DNA of 64,000 nucleotides from the NCBI GenBank assembly GCA_018350325.1, contig JAEVLN010000022.1, forward strand, positions 124,001-188,000, read 5' to 3'. The position numbers were made by a program, and so were the translations under genes. The notes beneath the pieces are model-generated. The model was given only the letters and a program-made list of their open reading frames with translations, ran no database searches and was not told where the DNA came from. The stretch comes from Globodera rostochiensis. Lineage: Eukaryota > Nematoda > Chromadorea > Rhabditida > Heteroderidae. This document shows, in pieces, positions 34,741 through 44,325 of the stretch. Each line of letters begins with the position of its first letter. Within the stretch, counting starts at the first letter, position 1.

Positions 34741-37389
34741 CCCCCCCCCTCCCCGCCCCCTAAAATCGGGCAAAGGAACAATCACAGCAAAATGCTCAAG
34801 GCAAACACAGCCAGCCACTGCCACTGACCGACGTCTGCTGATCGGTCGGTGGTCGAAAGGGAATTGGACGGTAAGGGGGCGGAGGATGAAGTGAATGAAA
34901 AAGCCTTATAAATGTAAACTTCAATAATTAGCAAAGGCAATGTTCGCTTTGGGTGTTCTTTAGCCCAATGATTACCCCCTCCATAAAACTCATTCCAAAA
35001 CATTTGATGATATTTTTCGGCACAATTCACAAAATTGCTCTCTCTTCTCCCCCATCGCCGCTGGGACTGCCAATTATCGCCGCTTGCTAGAAGGGATTAA
35101 ATCCGGATCAGCGGCGGAGGAAGAAGCGGAGGGGAAAGGCATCACAGAACAGCAGGCGCGGACGGCGATTATTTGTGTACAAAGTCAAGTTAATGTGATG
35201 GAGCGGCTGAGGGGGGGGGCACTAAAACATTTTGTTATGTACGGCAGGCATTGTGTTGGCTGATTTCACTTTTTGAATTTAAATAAACATTTACGCAGAA
35301 GCAGCCCGAATTTCTAAAAATAATTGAAAATAATGTCAGAAGTCTAATAAGGCCGGGTCCGATTTCTTGGGACCATTCCGATAGCTCGGAGAGCAGCCCT
35401 CCCTAAAATGGTAAAAAAAGGGGGGGGGAGATGAGGATGATGATGATAATTGGTTAAGCTGGCTGGCCATGGATCATTTCCAACGACATAAATCACGCAC
35501 TGATGCAAATGCTTGGGATGATTGGAAGAGGGCGGGACGATGGATTCGGACATAATAAAATGTGATGGATGACATAATTGAGGAATTGGGGGATTTGGGA
35601 TTGGGGGGGGGGGTGGAGGAGGCGGGATTGGGTGCAACGTATTCGGACATCCTTTAAGGAGTGTGTTTGTCCGTCACTTTCGGAACGGTCAGCAAAATGA
35701 ACGGGCGAGAAAAGATGGGTAAGGACGACGGACTGGACTGACACTAACACAAAAAAACTTGCATATGAATATAATGAAGCCGGGCGGACCCAAAAAGAAT
35801 CTCCCCAATTATGAAATTTAATTGTTTTGAACCCCCGCCGGGGCCATTCTTTTGCAATGTCAAGCCACAGAGTTTCCGGAATCAAAATATGCGATATGAA
35901 TTAGGTAATAAACGGAACCAAATTATGCGCGGAGAACAGCAAATAAAGTTTATTGGGGGAAGTGCAATTGTCTTCGAGGTTATTGGACATATTCGGTGGA
36001 CGTTGACGGACCGTATAAATCATCGTCATCAGCCTCCTCTCCCCCCAGGGAAAGCCCTTTGGGGGGGGGGGGAAGTGTTTTGCGGCGTTTAAGTCCTTCC
36101 CCTTCCATTGCTCAGCTTATCCGAACAAATCCAGCAAAAATTACTCGCGAAAGTCAGAAAAGTTAGGGCGCTGAGGTTGAAGAAGGAAAGGTTACGGGGG
36201 AGAGGGGCGGGGGGGACGGGGGACGGGGGGGGATCGTTATCGATGGCCGACGAATCGGAGTTAAACACATTGGTCCAAACTGGTTGACGGTGATCTTATC
36301 CTCCCTCCGACAATGGATGTTGTGGACAAAAATGGGGGGGGGGAGGGGATGTGATGGGGTGGAAGAAGCGGAGGGCGGGTGATCACAGTGATCACAGAAT
36401 GTGGACCAAAGTCATTACGGCGGAAAATGCGGGAGAAAAAGGTGGTGGCAAAAGGCCGACAAAAAGCTATACCAATAAAATTAAATGTTCTTATATTATT
36501 AAGAGTTCTAATGGATGAATGAATGAATGAATGAATGTATTGGAATGGAAGTGGAAATGTCACTTTGTGCATTATTCATTATCTCGCTTCGCTGTTGGCC
36601 GGCCGGCCGTCTGCTGATCGGTGGTCGCTGATTCGGTCTGCTGCTTTCTTCCCCCGAGGGGCGGACGGTGGGGGGGGGGGGGATTCGCGCAACGGAAAGG
36701 ACAGGTTGGGCAAAAACCGCCATAAAAACTTCCTTTTTAGAGGTGTTAAATCCGCCCGCTAACAGAGGCAAATTGCAAAAGTTGGGGCCTTCGAAGGGCG
36801 GAAAAAAACAAAACTTTTTCCAAAACAGCAAAAGACACGGACAAATTTATTCAGCGCTCAAAAAACCGGATAATGTGGGGAATAGCAAATGATCAGAGCC
36901 AGTGGCAGGCAATCGCAGAGAGAATGGCGGGGAGGGGGCGGGGTTTGCGTTTATTCTTTGCCTAATTGGACTCATCAAGCACAAATAAGACAATTGGCCC
37001 AGAAAGTGAAGTTAAGGGACCGATCGATCGATCGACAGATCGATTATGATTCGAGAAGATCAAAGAATACCTTTTGCCGGCGGGGATCGAATCCTGTCGA
37101 TGGATTAATTGGTGAACATTCTCAATATTTAAAGGGGGAGGAAACATTTCCAATGCCCCAGGGGCTTCAACACAAAAGCCCAGAGGCAAAAAACGAGAAT
37201 TCTGTGCTTATTAGTGATTTAGGGGGGGGGGAGTGAGGGGAAATCGCCGATGACCGATCGCAGGGAGGGAGAAGGGAATTCATTAATTCAATTGGGGACT
37301 CATCCAATTGAGGAGAATAAGCCAATCGCTTCTCCTCCACTCCAGCGTAACTATTCAAACATGGGGGAGGAGAATAGAGTGACGCGAGA

Positions 37390-37940
37390 CTGCGATCAAT
37401 TAGAGAGGGACAGAGAAGCAAAGACAAAAAGAGAGACTGGGATGAATCAAAGAGGGACAGAGAAGCAAAGGCACAAGAAGAGAGAGTGTGGCGTTTGAGA
37501 GGGACAGAGAAGCAAAGGCACAAGAGAGAGAGTGTGATGTTTAGAGAGGGACAGAGAAGCAAAGGCACAAGAAGAGAGAGTGTGATGTTTAGAGAGGGAC
37601 AGAGAAGCAAAGGCACAAGAGAGAGAGTGTGATGTTTAGAGAGGGACAGAGAAGCAAAGGCACAAGAAGAGAGAGTGTGATGTTTAGAGAGGGACAGAGA
37701 AGCAAAGGCACAAGAGAGAGAGTGTGATGTTTAGAGAGGGACAGAGAAGCAAAGGCACAAGAGAGAGAGTGTGATGTTTAGAGAGGGACAGAGAAGCAAA
37801 GGCACAAGAAGAGAGAGTGTGATGTTTAGAGAGGGACAGAGAAGCAAAGGCACAAGAGAGAGAGTGTGATGTTTAGAGAGGGACAGAGAAGCAAAGGCAC
37901 AAGAAGAGAGAGTGTGATGTTTAGAGAGGGACAGAGAAAT
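37390..37940. repeat. Purine-rich minisatellite, 46-48-bp unit, about 12 copies
   Basis: The unit is agagagggacagagaagcaa + aggcacaagaagagagagtg + tgatgttt. Copies alternate between two lengths (agaagagagag or agagagagag). The first two copies at the left edge are diverged. The array ends at 37940 in unique sequence. It may be related to the array at 55745-56030. Confidence 0.92.
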
Positions 37941-38122
37941 GTTCCCAAGAAGCATTGGACGACGGATGATCTGCAGCCCATCTTGATCAAGGTTTATCCC
38001 TTTCCTTGAAACCGCTTTTTATGCACGTGCACTTTGGTAAATTGCAGTATATGGGTAAAGTTGCATGAGATGATTCCTGCCAAATCATTCCGTCATTTTC
38101 CTTCAGTTCAAACTTTGAACAC

Positions 38123-40060
38123 TTAGCAAAATCTGCACGTGGCTTTACAGTGCTGCATCAGCCAGCTTGAAAACAGCGCGCATCGTGTCCTGTAAAAGGA
38201 GCACGGAATGGTGCCGGCCTCGTCCGTACAGCTTTTTGTTGTAGTCGATGGTGTCGTGCTGGTACTGGTTGAGGTCGAGGTGCTGGTCGAGGTTGAAGTG
38301 CTCGTAGACGATGTTGAAGTCGTTGGTTCAGTGCCTTAACAGGAAATTGAGTTTCAGCTTACGTCAGAATAAATTCTAGTCAAAAGCACATTGAAGTACT
38401 TGTTGTTGAGGGAGTTGGTGTACCTTATTGGGTGTGTGTCAGTGTTTTGCTGTTCCAACAATTTTGAACCTGTTCCTGTTCCTGTTCTGTTCTGAAATCT
38501 TAGAACAGCCTATCTGTTCTGTTCCTGTTCTGTTCCGACCTCGAGAACAGAACAGGAACAGGAACAGAACAGGAACAGAACAGAGTAAACTGTTCTTAGA
38601 CTGTTCCAAATTAAAAATTTTCCGAGTGAAATTCAGTCTGAAATTTTAATCGATGATTCATTGGTCAAAGTGTTCGTCACTTCCTAGTGATGCTCGAGAC
38701 CTAACTTTAACAAGAGTTGCCCCCGAGACTCGAGAATAATTTTTTTTGAGAATTCTGCTTTACATCAGGGGGGAGGGGGGGGGGGGGTCGGCGGTGCCGA
38801 TAGGCGCCGCCAAGAAAATTTTGAATTTTTGACTTAATTTGTTAAGGGATTTGCAAACTTTTTTGAAAATTTTGATGGAATTGTTAAAAAAATGGTCTTG
38901 ATTTTTAAAAACAAAAGGGTACCCCTATGATTTTTTTCTTAAGTTTAATGAAACAAATAAAAAATTCTTATGTCTTCAAAAAATATTAAATCTAAAATAT
39001 TTTTAATTCCATCAAAGTTCGTAAAGAGAGAAAAAAAGCATTTACAAAGTAGGGGGTTCGAACCCACAGCCCCAGGCATCACATATCACTCACCATTACA
39101 CCACACCAGGGAGTAAAATATAAAGAATAAAAAAGAATTTCACTAGGAAAAGTCGAACCTTAGACAAAATTGAATCAAGGAACACACTTTAACCACTGAG
39201 CCCACGTGAGATCATAATGAGTCGTTGGAAAATTTCAAATATATTACTCAATCAAGTTCAATTCTTCAATTTTTACCCTGTTCTAGCTTGGCCTGTTCTG
39301 TTCCTGTTCTGTTCCTGTTCTGTTCCTGTTCCAAGGATTTTGAATCTGTTCCTGTTCCTGTGCTGTTCTGAAATCTTAGAACAGAACAGAACAGAACAGG
39401 AACAGAACAGGAACAGAGCAGGCCCAAGCTGGAACAGCAAAACACTGGTGTGTGTGCAGTCGGAGAGGGGTTTATGCATTTTGTTAAGATGTTCTTAGTT
39501 AATGTACTGTAACTATGTGATCGATTTTTTTAAATATTCGAAAACAAATGAAAAAAATAATAATCTTAAAACAAACTTGTTGTTGTGGTTGGCGTTGTGG
39601 AAGTACTGGTAGAAGTTGAAGTGCTAGTAGAAGTACTCGTTGAGGTTGAAGTGCTGGTTGAAGATGTTGTTGTCGGTTCAGAACCTTTTTAGGGTGGAAA
39701 TTGACTCTGGATACTCCGTTTTATTAAAGAACCGAATAAATTTTTAAATTGAATCCTGCCATTACTTACAGCAAAAGGTTGAGGAATCGCATACTAATTG
39801 GACATTGTTCACGTTGGGACAGTCGGAATCGAGGCAGGCTAAGAAGTTGGAGGGTAAATGTAATTTAATCACAGAAATGTGCCGTGCCGTTTGTATCTTT
39901 GTGTAACAAAATTAACGACACAAAACCCATCCTGGCATTTGCTCATAAATGGCACAAATAAATAATTACGATTGTCGCAAGAGCCTTGCGCACGAACGAA
40001 CGAACGCATCAAAAAGGTGACGAGCAAAAATTGGAGAAAAGGGGAAGCCGGGGAAAGCAT
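38123..40060 (-). CDS. Secreted Ser/Thr-rich (mucin-like) protein with C-terminal ShKT domain
   Basis: Four exons fit with consistent phase: 40060-39922, 39838-39770, 39684-39577 and 38334-38123, giving 175 aa. It opens with a signal peptide (MLSPASPFLQFLLVTFLMRS, then FVRAQG). A Cys-bearing segment follows (CDNRNYLFVPFMSKCQDGF, CLDSDCPNVNNVQ, STFCC). A Ser/Thr linker of about 60 residues (repeated TSTS, two TTP/TTTT blocks) spans exons 3 and 4 and is a likely O-glycosylation region. The end is a six-cysteine ShKT domain: SCTDEAGTIPCSFYRTRC, then SSWLMQHCKATCRFC just before the stop. ShKT domains, named after a sea-anemone peptide, are very common in nematode secreted proteins and often not toxic; a potassium-channel role is not implied. 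The 1.24-kb last intron holds SINE-like and foldback repeats. An effector or surface-coat role is inference. Confidence 0.72.
38432..38609. repeat. Foldback repeat of cctgttctgtt / aacagaacagg words, copy 1
   Basis: Runs of ctgttcctgttctgttc followed by gaacagaacaggaacagg can form a long hairpin. The outer end gtgtcagtgttttgctgttc is the inverse complement of the right end of copy 2 (39430-39458). It lies in the last intron of the ShKT gene. Confidence 0.8.
38787..38815. repeat. GATA-loop hairpin repeat copy
   Basis: The core cggcggtgccgataggcgcc is followed by the family tail aagaaaattttgaatttttg and gacttaatttgttaagg, next to a poly-G run. Confidence 0.75.
39046..39210 (-). repeat. tRNA-derived SINE-like sequence with two tRNA-like modules
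   Basis: On the minus strand, 39110-39046 reads like a decayed tRNA: an A-box-like tggtgtaatggtgag, then a perfect B-box core gggttcgaaccc. The acceptor stem does not pair, so it is not a functional tRNA. About 35 bp downstream, 39210-39146 has a second module in the same direction (gggctcagtggttaaag, then aaggttcgact). Two internal Pol III promoters in tandem suggest a composite tRNA SINE. It sits between the two cctgttctgtt foldback repeats in the ShKT gene intron. Confidence 0.6.
39279..39459. repeat. Foldback repeat of cctgttctgtt / aacagaacagg words, copy 2
   Basis: The left end is ctagcttggcctgttctgtt and the right end is acagagcaggcccaagctgg, with a central aaatcttagaac shared with copy 1. 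It ends in ggaacagcaaaacactgg, the inverse of the start of copy 1, so the two copies lie in opposite orientation about 0.8 kb apart. Confidence 0.8.
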
Positions 40061-40828
40061 TTGGCTAAAATGGGCTAAAAATCCAATTGGGGTCGGATTG
40101 TCACAATCAGATTTAAAGCAAAGTTTGGGTTTAATGACGAATGAATTGACGCAGAAATTTTTTTCCCCCTGGGAGAACTTAGAGCAGTAAAGCTGTGAAA
40201 ACAGAACGACTAATCGGGCAGGCAGAATAAGCTGAAGTTCGAGAAGTTCGATTTTTAAAAAGAATCAGCAGGTGGCCGCTGCCAATGAGAATGTGCACAC
40301 ATTTACACAATTAACGGATGAATGGCTTCTTTCTGACAAGCCAAAATAGGTTAGGGAAGTTTAATGTGGAATGAGCGGGTTGGGGGAACGGGATCGGGAT
40401 TTTGAGGGAAACTCGGGATTAGCTGGATTGGAAAACCGGGATAATTCTTCCACATTGCGACACTACCGGATCGACTAAAACCAGGATTGGGATTTCAACC
40501 CCGGAAGATCTTTGCTTTTTAAAGGATGAATTTCCCAATTTGGGAAAGTGTGACGGACCGACAACCTTTTACCTGAACCCCTAATTTGTGTTCGGACTCT
40601 CTCTTCATGAGTTTGTTCCTCAAAATGATCTGCCTATCGAAAACAACCCGTTAAAATTATATCCAATGCTTTTTTCCATGGAATTCCGAAACTTGGCCAC
40701 AAAGCATTTTATATTTACAATTATTTAAATTCTGAACAGTGCCATGCTTTTGTTATGTAAATGCATATAAATAATTTGAGCGCATTCTTTCCGTCCATCC
40801 GCCCGTCCCCCGCCCGCCCGCGTCTTCG
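40061..40828. other. Intergenic region, no gene seen
   Basis: It is the upstream side of the ShKT gene. Contains diverged gggatcgggatt-type repeat words at 40380-40500 and otherwise unique AT-rich sequence. ORFs here show no recognisable domain. Confidence 0.45.
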
Positions 40829-41304
40829 TCAGTTTCGGTCGCCGTCTCCATTTGTGCTCATTGCGTTTCCGCTGTTCGTTCCGCCATTTCGCGTCGCTTT
40901 CCATCGGTGCAGCGCCCGTCCCAGAGCCCGATCGTCGTCGAAAAGCATCGCAATAGCGGCCACCACAATGCCAAGGAGTAGCAGAACCACTGAACGCGTA
41001 GCGTATGGTCAATATATATTAGAATTGCTGGACTGACAAAAGCCGGGGGAGTCGCGTTAGGCGGGAGTGATAAGCCTGGGCAACTCCGTGCCTACAAATT
41101 AGGGGGCCAAAGTGACCCACAGATTATGATGGCTGTTGCGTATATGACAAGTTTCAGCGTGTCCGTCCAAATGCGCGTTGGCTTAGTGCAGGCGCTCTTC
41201 CGCGCGTCCGGAGATTGGGGGGCCGAGATAAAAACACTGTCAGGGGCGGGCAGACGGTAAGCGGAAGGGTTAGAGCCATGGAAATCGTCTTTACTCTCGA
41301 ACAT
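40829..41304 (-). CDS. Small single-pass membrane protein, unrecognised
   Basis: Two exons (41304-41121 and 40989-40829) joined by a GT-AG intron in phase 1 give a 114-aa protein. The N-terminal 60 residues (MFESKDDFHGSNPSAYRL, then PDARKSACTKPTRIW) look soluble. One long hydrophobic segment, LKLVIYATAIILVLLLLGIV, is encoded across the splice junction and continues VAAIAMLF. The C-terminal part is charged and then Asn/Gly-rich (DDDRALGRALHRWKATRN). There is no signal peptide, so it may be a type II or III membrane protein. The fact that the splice restores an uninterrupted transmembrane helix is the main support. I do not recognise the family. Confidence 0.5.
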
Positions 41305-41886
41305 GCTGAACTTGTTGCTTTTGTCGGGATTGGCCTAAACACAAAATTGGTCCGTAAAGAATTTTGTTCGAGGAGAAAGTTAGTTGATCGGAAGGAAGGA
41401 ATTCAATCACAAAAAGAGGGGTACTTAAATCGACTCGATTTTATCTTAACATTCCTTCAAATCTTTTCGAATTGTTGGCAAATACTTTCTGATCGAATGG
41501 TTTGGCTGCCAATGTGTGAACGACCGCCTCCAATTGAAATTGCTGAACCGTTCGTTCGTTTCCCAATTAAATCGTTTTACTTAATTGAACGGACGGGGGG
41601 GGCGGGGGATCGAATAATCGAATTAGATCATCATCCGATTCCAATTTATTGTAGAATTTTGCCAAAATAGCGACGATGGCAAAGGGAAGAGAGAAATAAA
41701 AAATAATAAAACTCAAAATGCGACATTTTCTAATTGTTGTTGCTGTTAGGAATGTTCAATAGTCAGTCAGCCCCGGGGCTATCAACTAAAAGTCCACAAA
41801 TTGTTACTTTCTTACTGAACATTTAAACATTCGTATTTTTGGACCAATTTTCTAAACAAATTGAGTCGAAAATACCAAAAATTTTC

Positions 41887-41915
41887 TCGGCGGCGCCTAT
41901 CGGCACCGCCGACCC
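41887..41915. repeat. GATA-loop hairpin repeat copy (inverse orientation)
   Basis: The core cggcggcgcctatcggcacc, the inverse of the common form, is preceded by the family tail in reverse (aacaaattgagtcgaaaata...aattttct). Confidence 0.75.
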
Positions 41916-41922
41916 CCCACTA

Positions 41923-42091
41923 GAGTGCGGCGCGGGATTGATCCCGCGCGGGATTTTGCGGGATCCCGCGCCGCAATCCCGCATTTTTTTGCGATTTGCG
42001 GGATTGCGGGATTAATCCCGCAAATCCGATCCCGCACGAGATTTTGACTTGTAATCCCGCAGCGGGATCCGCAAAAGGTTTTGCCGCACTC
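41923..42091. mobile_element. Foldback MITE with gagtgcggc termini and TA target sites
   Basis: The ends are GAGTGCGGC and GCCGCACTC, each next to TA (41921-41922 and 42092-42093). The interior is a nest of gcgggatcccgc and gcgggattaatcccgc palindromes, so nearly the whole element can fold. A related partial sequence (gtgcggcaaaatcgcatttg...gcgggatcccgctgcgggat) lies at about 23939-23978. Confidence 0.8.
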
Positions 42092-42234
42092 TACCCCCCC
42101 CCCCCCACCCACCCACCCATACTAAAGCAGAATTTTGAAAAAAATTGCATTTTTGAAAAAACGAAATCGGCAAGGTTTTCGAAATGTTGCATAATTTTCC
42201 TCACAAAAATGTTATAAAATTAAAAAAATTTTCC

Positions 42235-42262
42235 CGACGGCACCTGTCGGCGCCGTCGGACC
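42235..42262. repeat. GATA-loop hairpin repeat copy with compensated stem
   Basis: The core ccgacggcacctgtcggcgc + cgtcgg replaces two stem pairs relative to the common form but keeps pairing. The family tail aaaattaaaaaaatttt lies to its left. Confidence 0.7.
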
Positions 42263-43372
42263 CGGAAAACTGAAAATCGGCAAATCAAAAATCCATGTGA
42301 AAAGCTCCAATTTCCACTCCCGAATTGTTGAGAAAAATTGTTGGTGGAGAGAAATATGGTTAAAAAATGCATATTTCATGCGAAAAATTAAAGATTTACT
42401 GTGTTTTAAGCCGTTTTTTAAAATGTACTGATTTTTGACCCCAAAATCTGATATTTTGATTCCAATGTACTGATTTTGAAAAATTTTTGTTGGCACCCCT
42501 GATTTAAACAGACCATCAAATCGTATCGTATAAAGTAACCATTAAAACTCTAAAACATAAATTGTAAGTTAAGACAGAAACCAATTAATTTAGAAAAGGC
42601 AATTTGAGTTAATTCGTGCGTCAATTGGCGGTTTTGGGTAGGGCGGTCTTAAATTTCAGTCAAAGATTAATCGAGTTACGACAAAACGAATCAGTTTCGG
42701 TGACTAATGAGGGACCTTTACCAAAGCACAATTTAAAAATCTTTAAGGAATTGAAAAAAACAAAAAAAAATTGATTTGGCACGGATGCAAAGTGCAAACC
42801 CAAAAGGTCAATTAACAATTAATTAACGTTATCGTTTTTAATCTCTTTCGTGAAAATCCTCACGGAGTTCTCTAGTCATCGAAGCTCGAATCTTTAAATC
42901 GTAATTAATTTGGTTGAAAATTAGAAAAATGGTAATTAATCATAAAAATTGGCATATTAAACTTTAAAACCTGTTCGCTAATAAATGGAAATTTAACTCG
43001 TAAAATATTTTCGAGTGGTGCGAATTTTGAACAATTCGTTCGCCTGCTGATGCACCTCAAACCATCAGCTGAAGTGGCCGTCCGTCCGTCTCACCTTTTA
43101 AAGGTTTTGCCAAATTGCCATTCACCATTAATATTTGTTAATTGGGGAGCCCCCCCCCCCCAAAGTCTCAAAACTTTTAGATTAATTAACCAATATTTTC
43201 CTTCAATTTGACGATTAATTGTGGGTATTGTTTCTTTGCCTTTTATAGGCGATAGTCTCCTCGACGGTCTGGGCAAATACCATTAAAATGATCCCGACAA
43301 ATAAATGATTGAATTATTAGCAAAAGTCGAGAATGCCTACGGTTAAAAGTAAAATGAAATTTTAGATTTGAA

Positions 43373-43989
43373 ATGGCTTTTAAATTTTTGTTTGCGTTTG
43401 TTGCATTTTCAGTTCTTTATCAGCTCGTTTCGACTTTGTTCCATTTGGGCAGAAAACAGTCCGTTGGGGTAATATTTGTTATTTTATTTATTTAAATTTA
43501 TGTATTTATTTTAATTTGGGTTACCGGAACTTTGCTTTGCAACAGTGCGCCGGCCTCGGGAATACTTGTGAAACTCTACGACGACGAAGGTACATTTTGC
43601 ACATTAATTAAGCTTTGGACTTGCCAATGAAAAGCCGGACTTTTAAATCAAAACGACGATTTGCCAAAGGTCTGCTTGGCTTTGACGATTTGCTGGCCAA
43701 AGGGTACACTGACCAAAGTGGCAATTTCGCAATTTACGGCTCTACCCACGAAATCAGCAAAATCGACCCGAAAGTGAACATTTACCACGACTGTAACGAC
43801 GTTATGCCATGCCAACGCAAAATATCGGTTGCCGTGTGACCCCTCCCAACCAAAATGCCATCCCTACAGATAACCATACCGGACGGAGTTGTTTATGAGG
43901 GCTCCCAACCATCGGGCCTTTTCTCCGTCGGAGTTTTGGAACTTGCCAGTGCTTATGAAGGGGAAAGTCGCGACTGTTTCCACCGTTAA
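43373..43989 (+). CDS. Transthyretin-like family protein (TTR, DUF290), secreted
   Basis: Four exons (43373-43468, about 43520-43589, 43613-43833, 43870-43989) give 168 aa. It starts with a signal peptide (MAFKFLFAFVAFSVLYQL, then VSTLFHLGRKQSVG). The family blocks follow in order: VTGTLLCNSAPASGILVKLY with DDE; DDLLAKGYTDQSGNFAIYGS; THEISKIDPKVNIYHDCND; PCQRKISVA; and ITIPDGVVYEG. The usual four cysteine positions appear kept, including the last in SRDCFHR. TTR-like proteins are small secreted nematode-specific proteins; some act in engulfment signalling, and parasites secrete several. An insert KSRTFKSKRRFAKGLLGF precedes the DDLL block. The first intron lacks an AG at the expected acceptor (see findings). 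Introns 2 and 3 are GT-AG. Confidence 0.9.
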
Positions 43990-44325
43990 GAAAGCACAGA
44001 CCAATTAATGCATTTACTTTGAATATTGTTGGCTTATTAATTCTAATGGACGCCAGTGATTGATATTTTGAAATCCGAAAAAAGATTTAATCGATTTTAA
44101 CAAAATGTTATTTTCTGCTTTTTGTTTACGCCATTCTCTCCCAATTGCTGCCCCCCCCCACATTTTGCCCCTCTCAGCCGATGTAAACACGGGAGGCCAC
44201 AGCCAACCAACCAACACAACGCATGCCCCTCATTCATTTCCCAAACAAAAAAATATTAAAAAAACCCAAAATCCTCTAATTCACCAATTTTAAAAACATA
44301 TTGCCTCTGGCGCATTAATATTAAA

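Larger units (their letters stand above)
32228..38122. other. Gene-poor block of low-complexity and tandem repeats
   Basis: Nearly 6 kb without a supported gene. It holds three separate arrays (described individually), many poly-G/poly-C runs (for example near 35210, 35420, 35605, 36060, 36220, 36675 and 37225) and a (GAAT)n run at about 36511-36536. ORFs through this block are repeat translations or lack recognisable domains. The left part must include the PTR gene 1 promoter. Confidence 0.6.
41305..43372. other. Repeat-bearing intergenic region
   Basis: It carries a GATA-loop hairpin copy (41887-41915), a TA-flanked gagtgcggc foldback MITE (41923-42091), a poly-C run (42093-42110), another hairpin copy (42235-42262), and a segment ending ggcacccctg near 42494. 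The remainder is AT-rich upstream sequence of the transthyretin-like gene. Confidence 0.6.

Noticed and set aside
33455..34781. Minus-strand ORFs encoding repeated ACTAQPNRRGGGG-type peptides
   Set aside because: They are translations of the minisatellite; frame depends only on C-run length, and there is no signal of selection on protein.
35493..35885. Minus-strand 130-aa ORF in the gene-poor block
   Set aside because: A short hydrophobic patch only, then His/Pro-rich low complexity from poly-G on the plus strand.
37082..37105. gggatcgaatcctgtcg as a tRNA T-arm
   Set aside because: No A-box or cloverleaf can be made upstream or downstream.
39046..39110. Functional tRNA gene
   Set aside because: The B-box is perfect, but acceptor and T stems do not pair properly; better read as tRNA-derived SINE.
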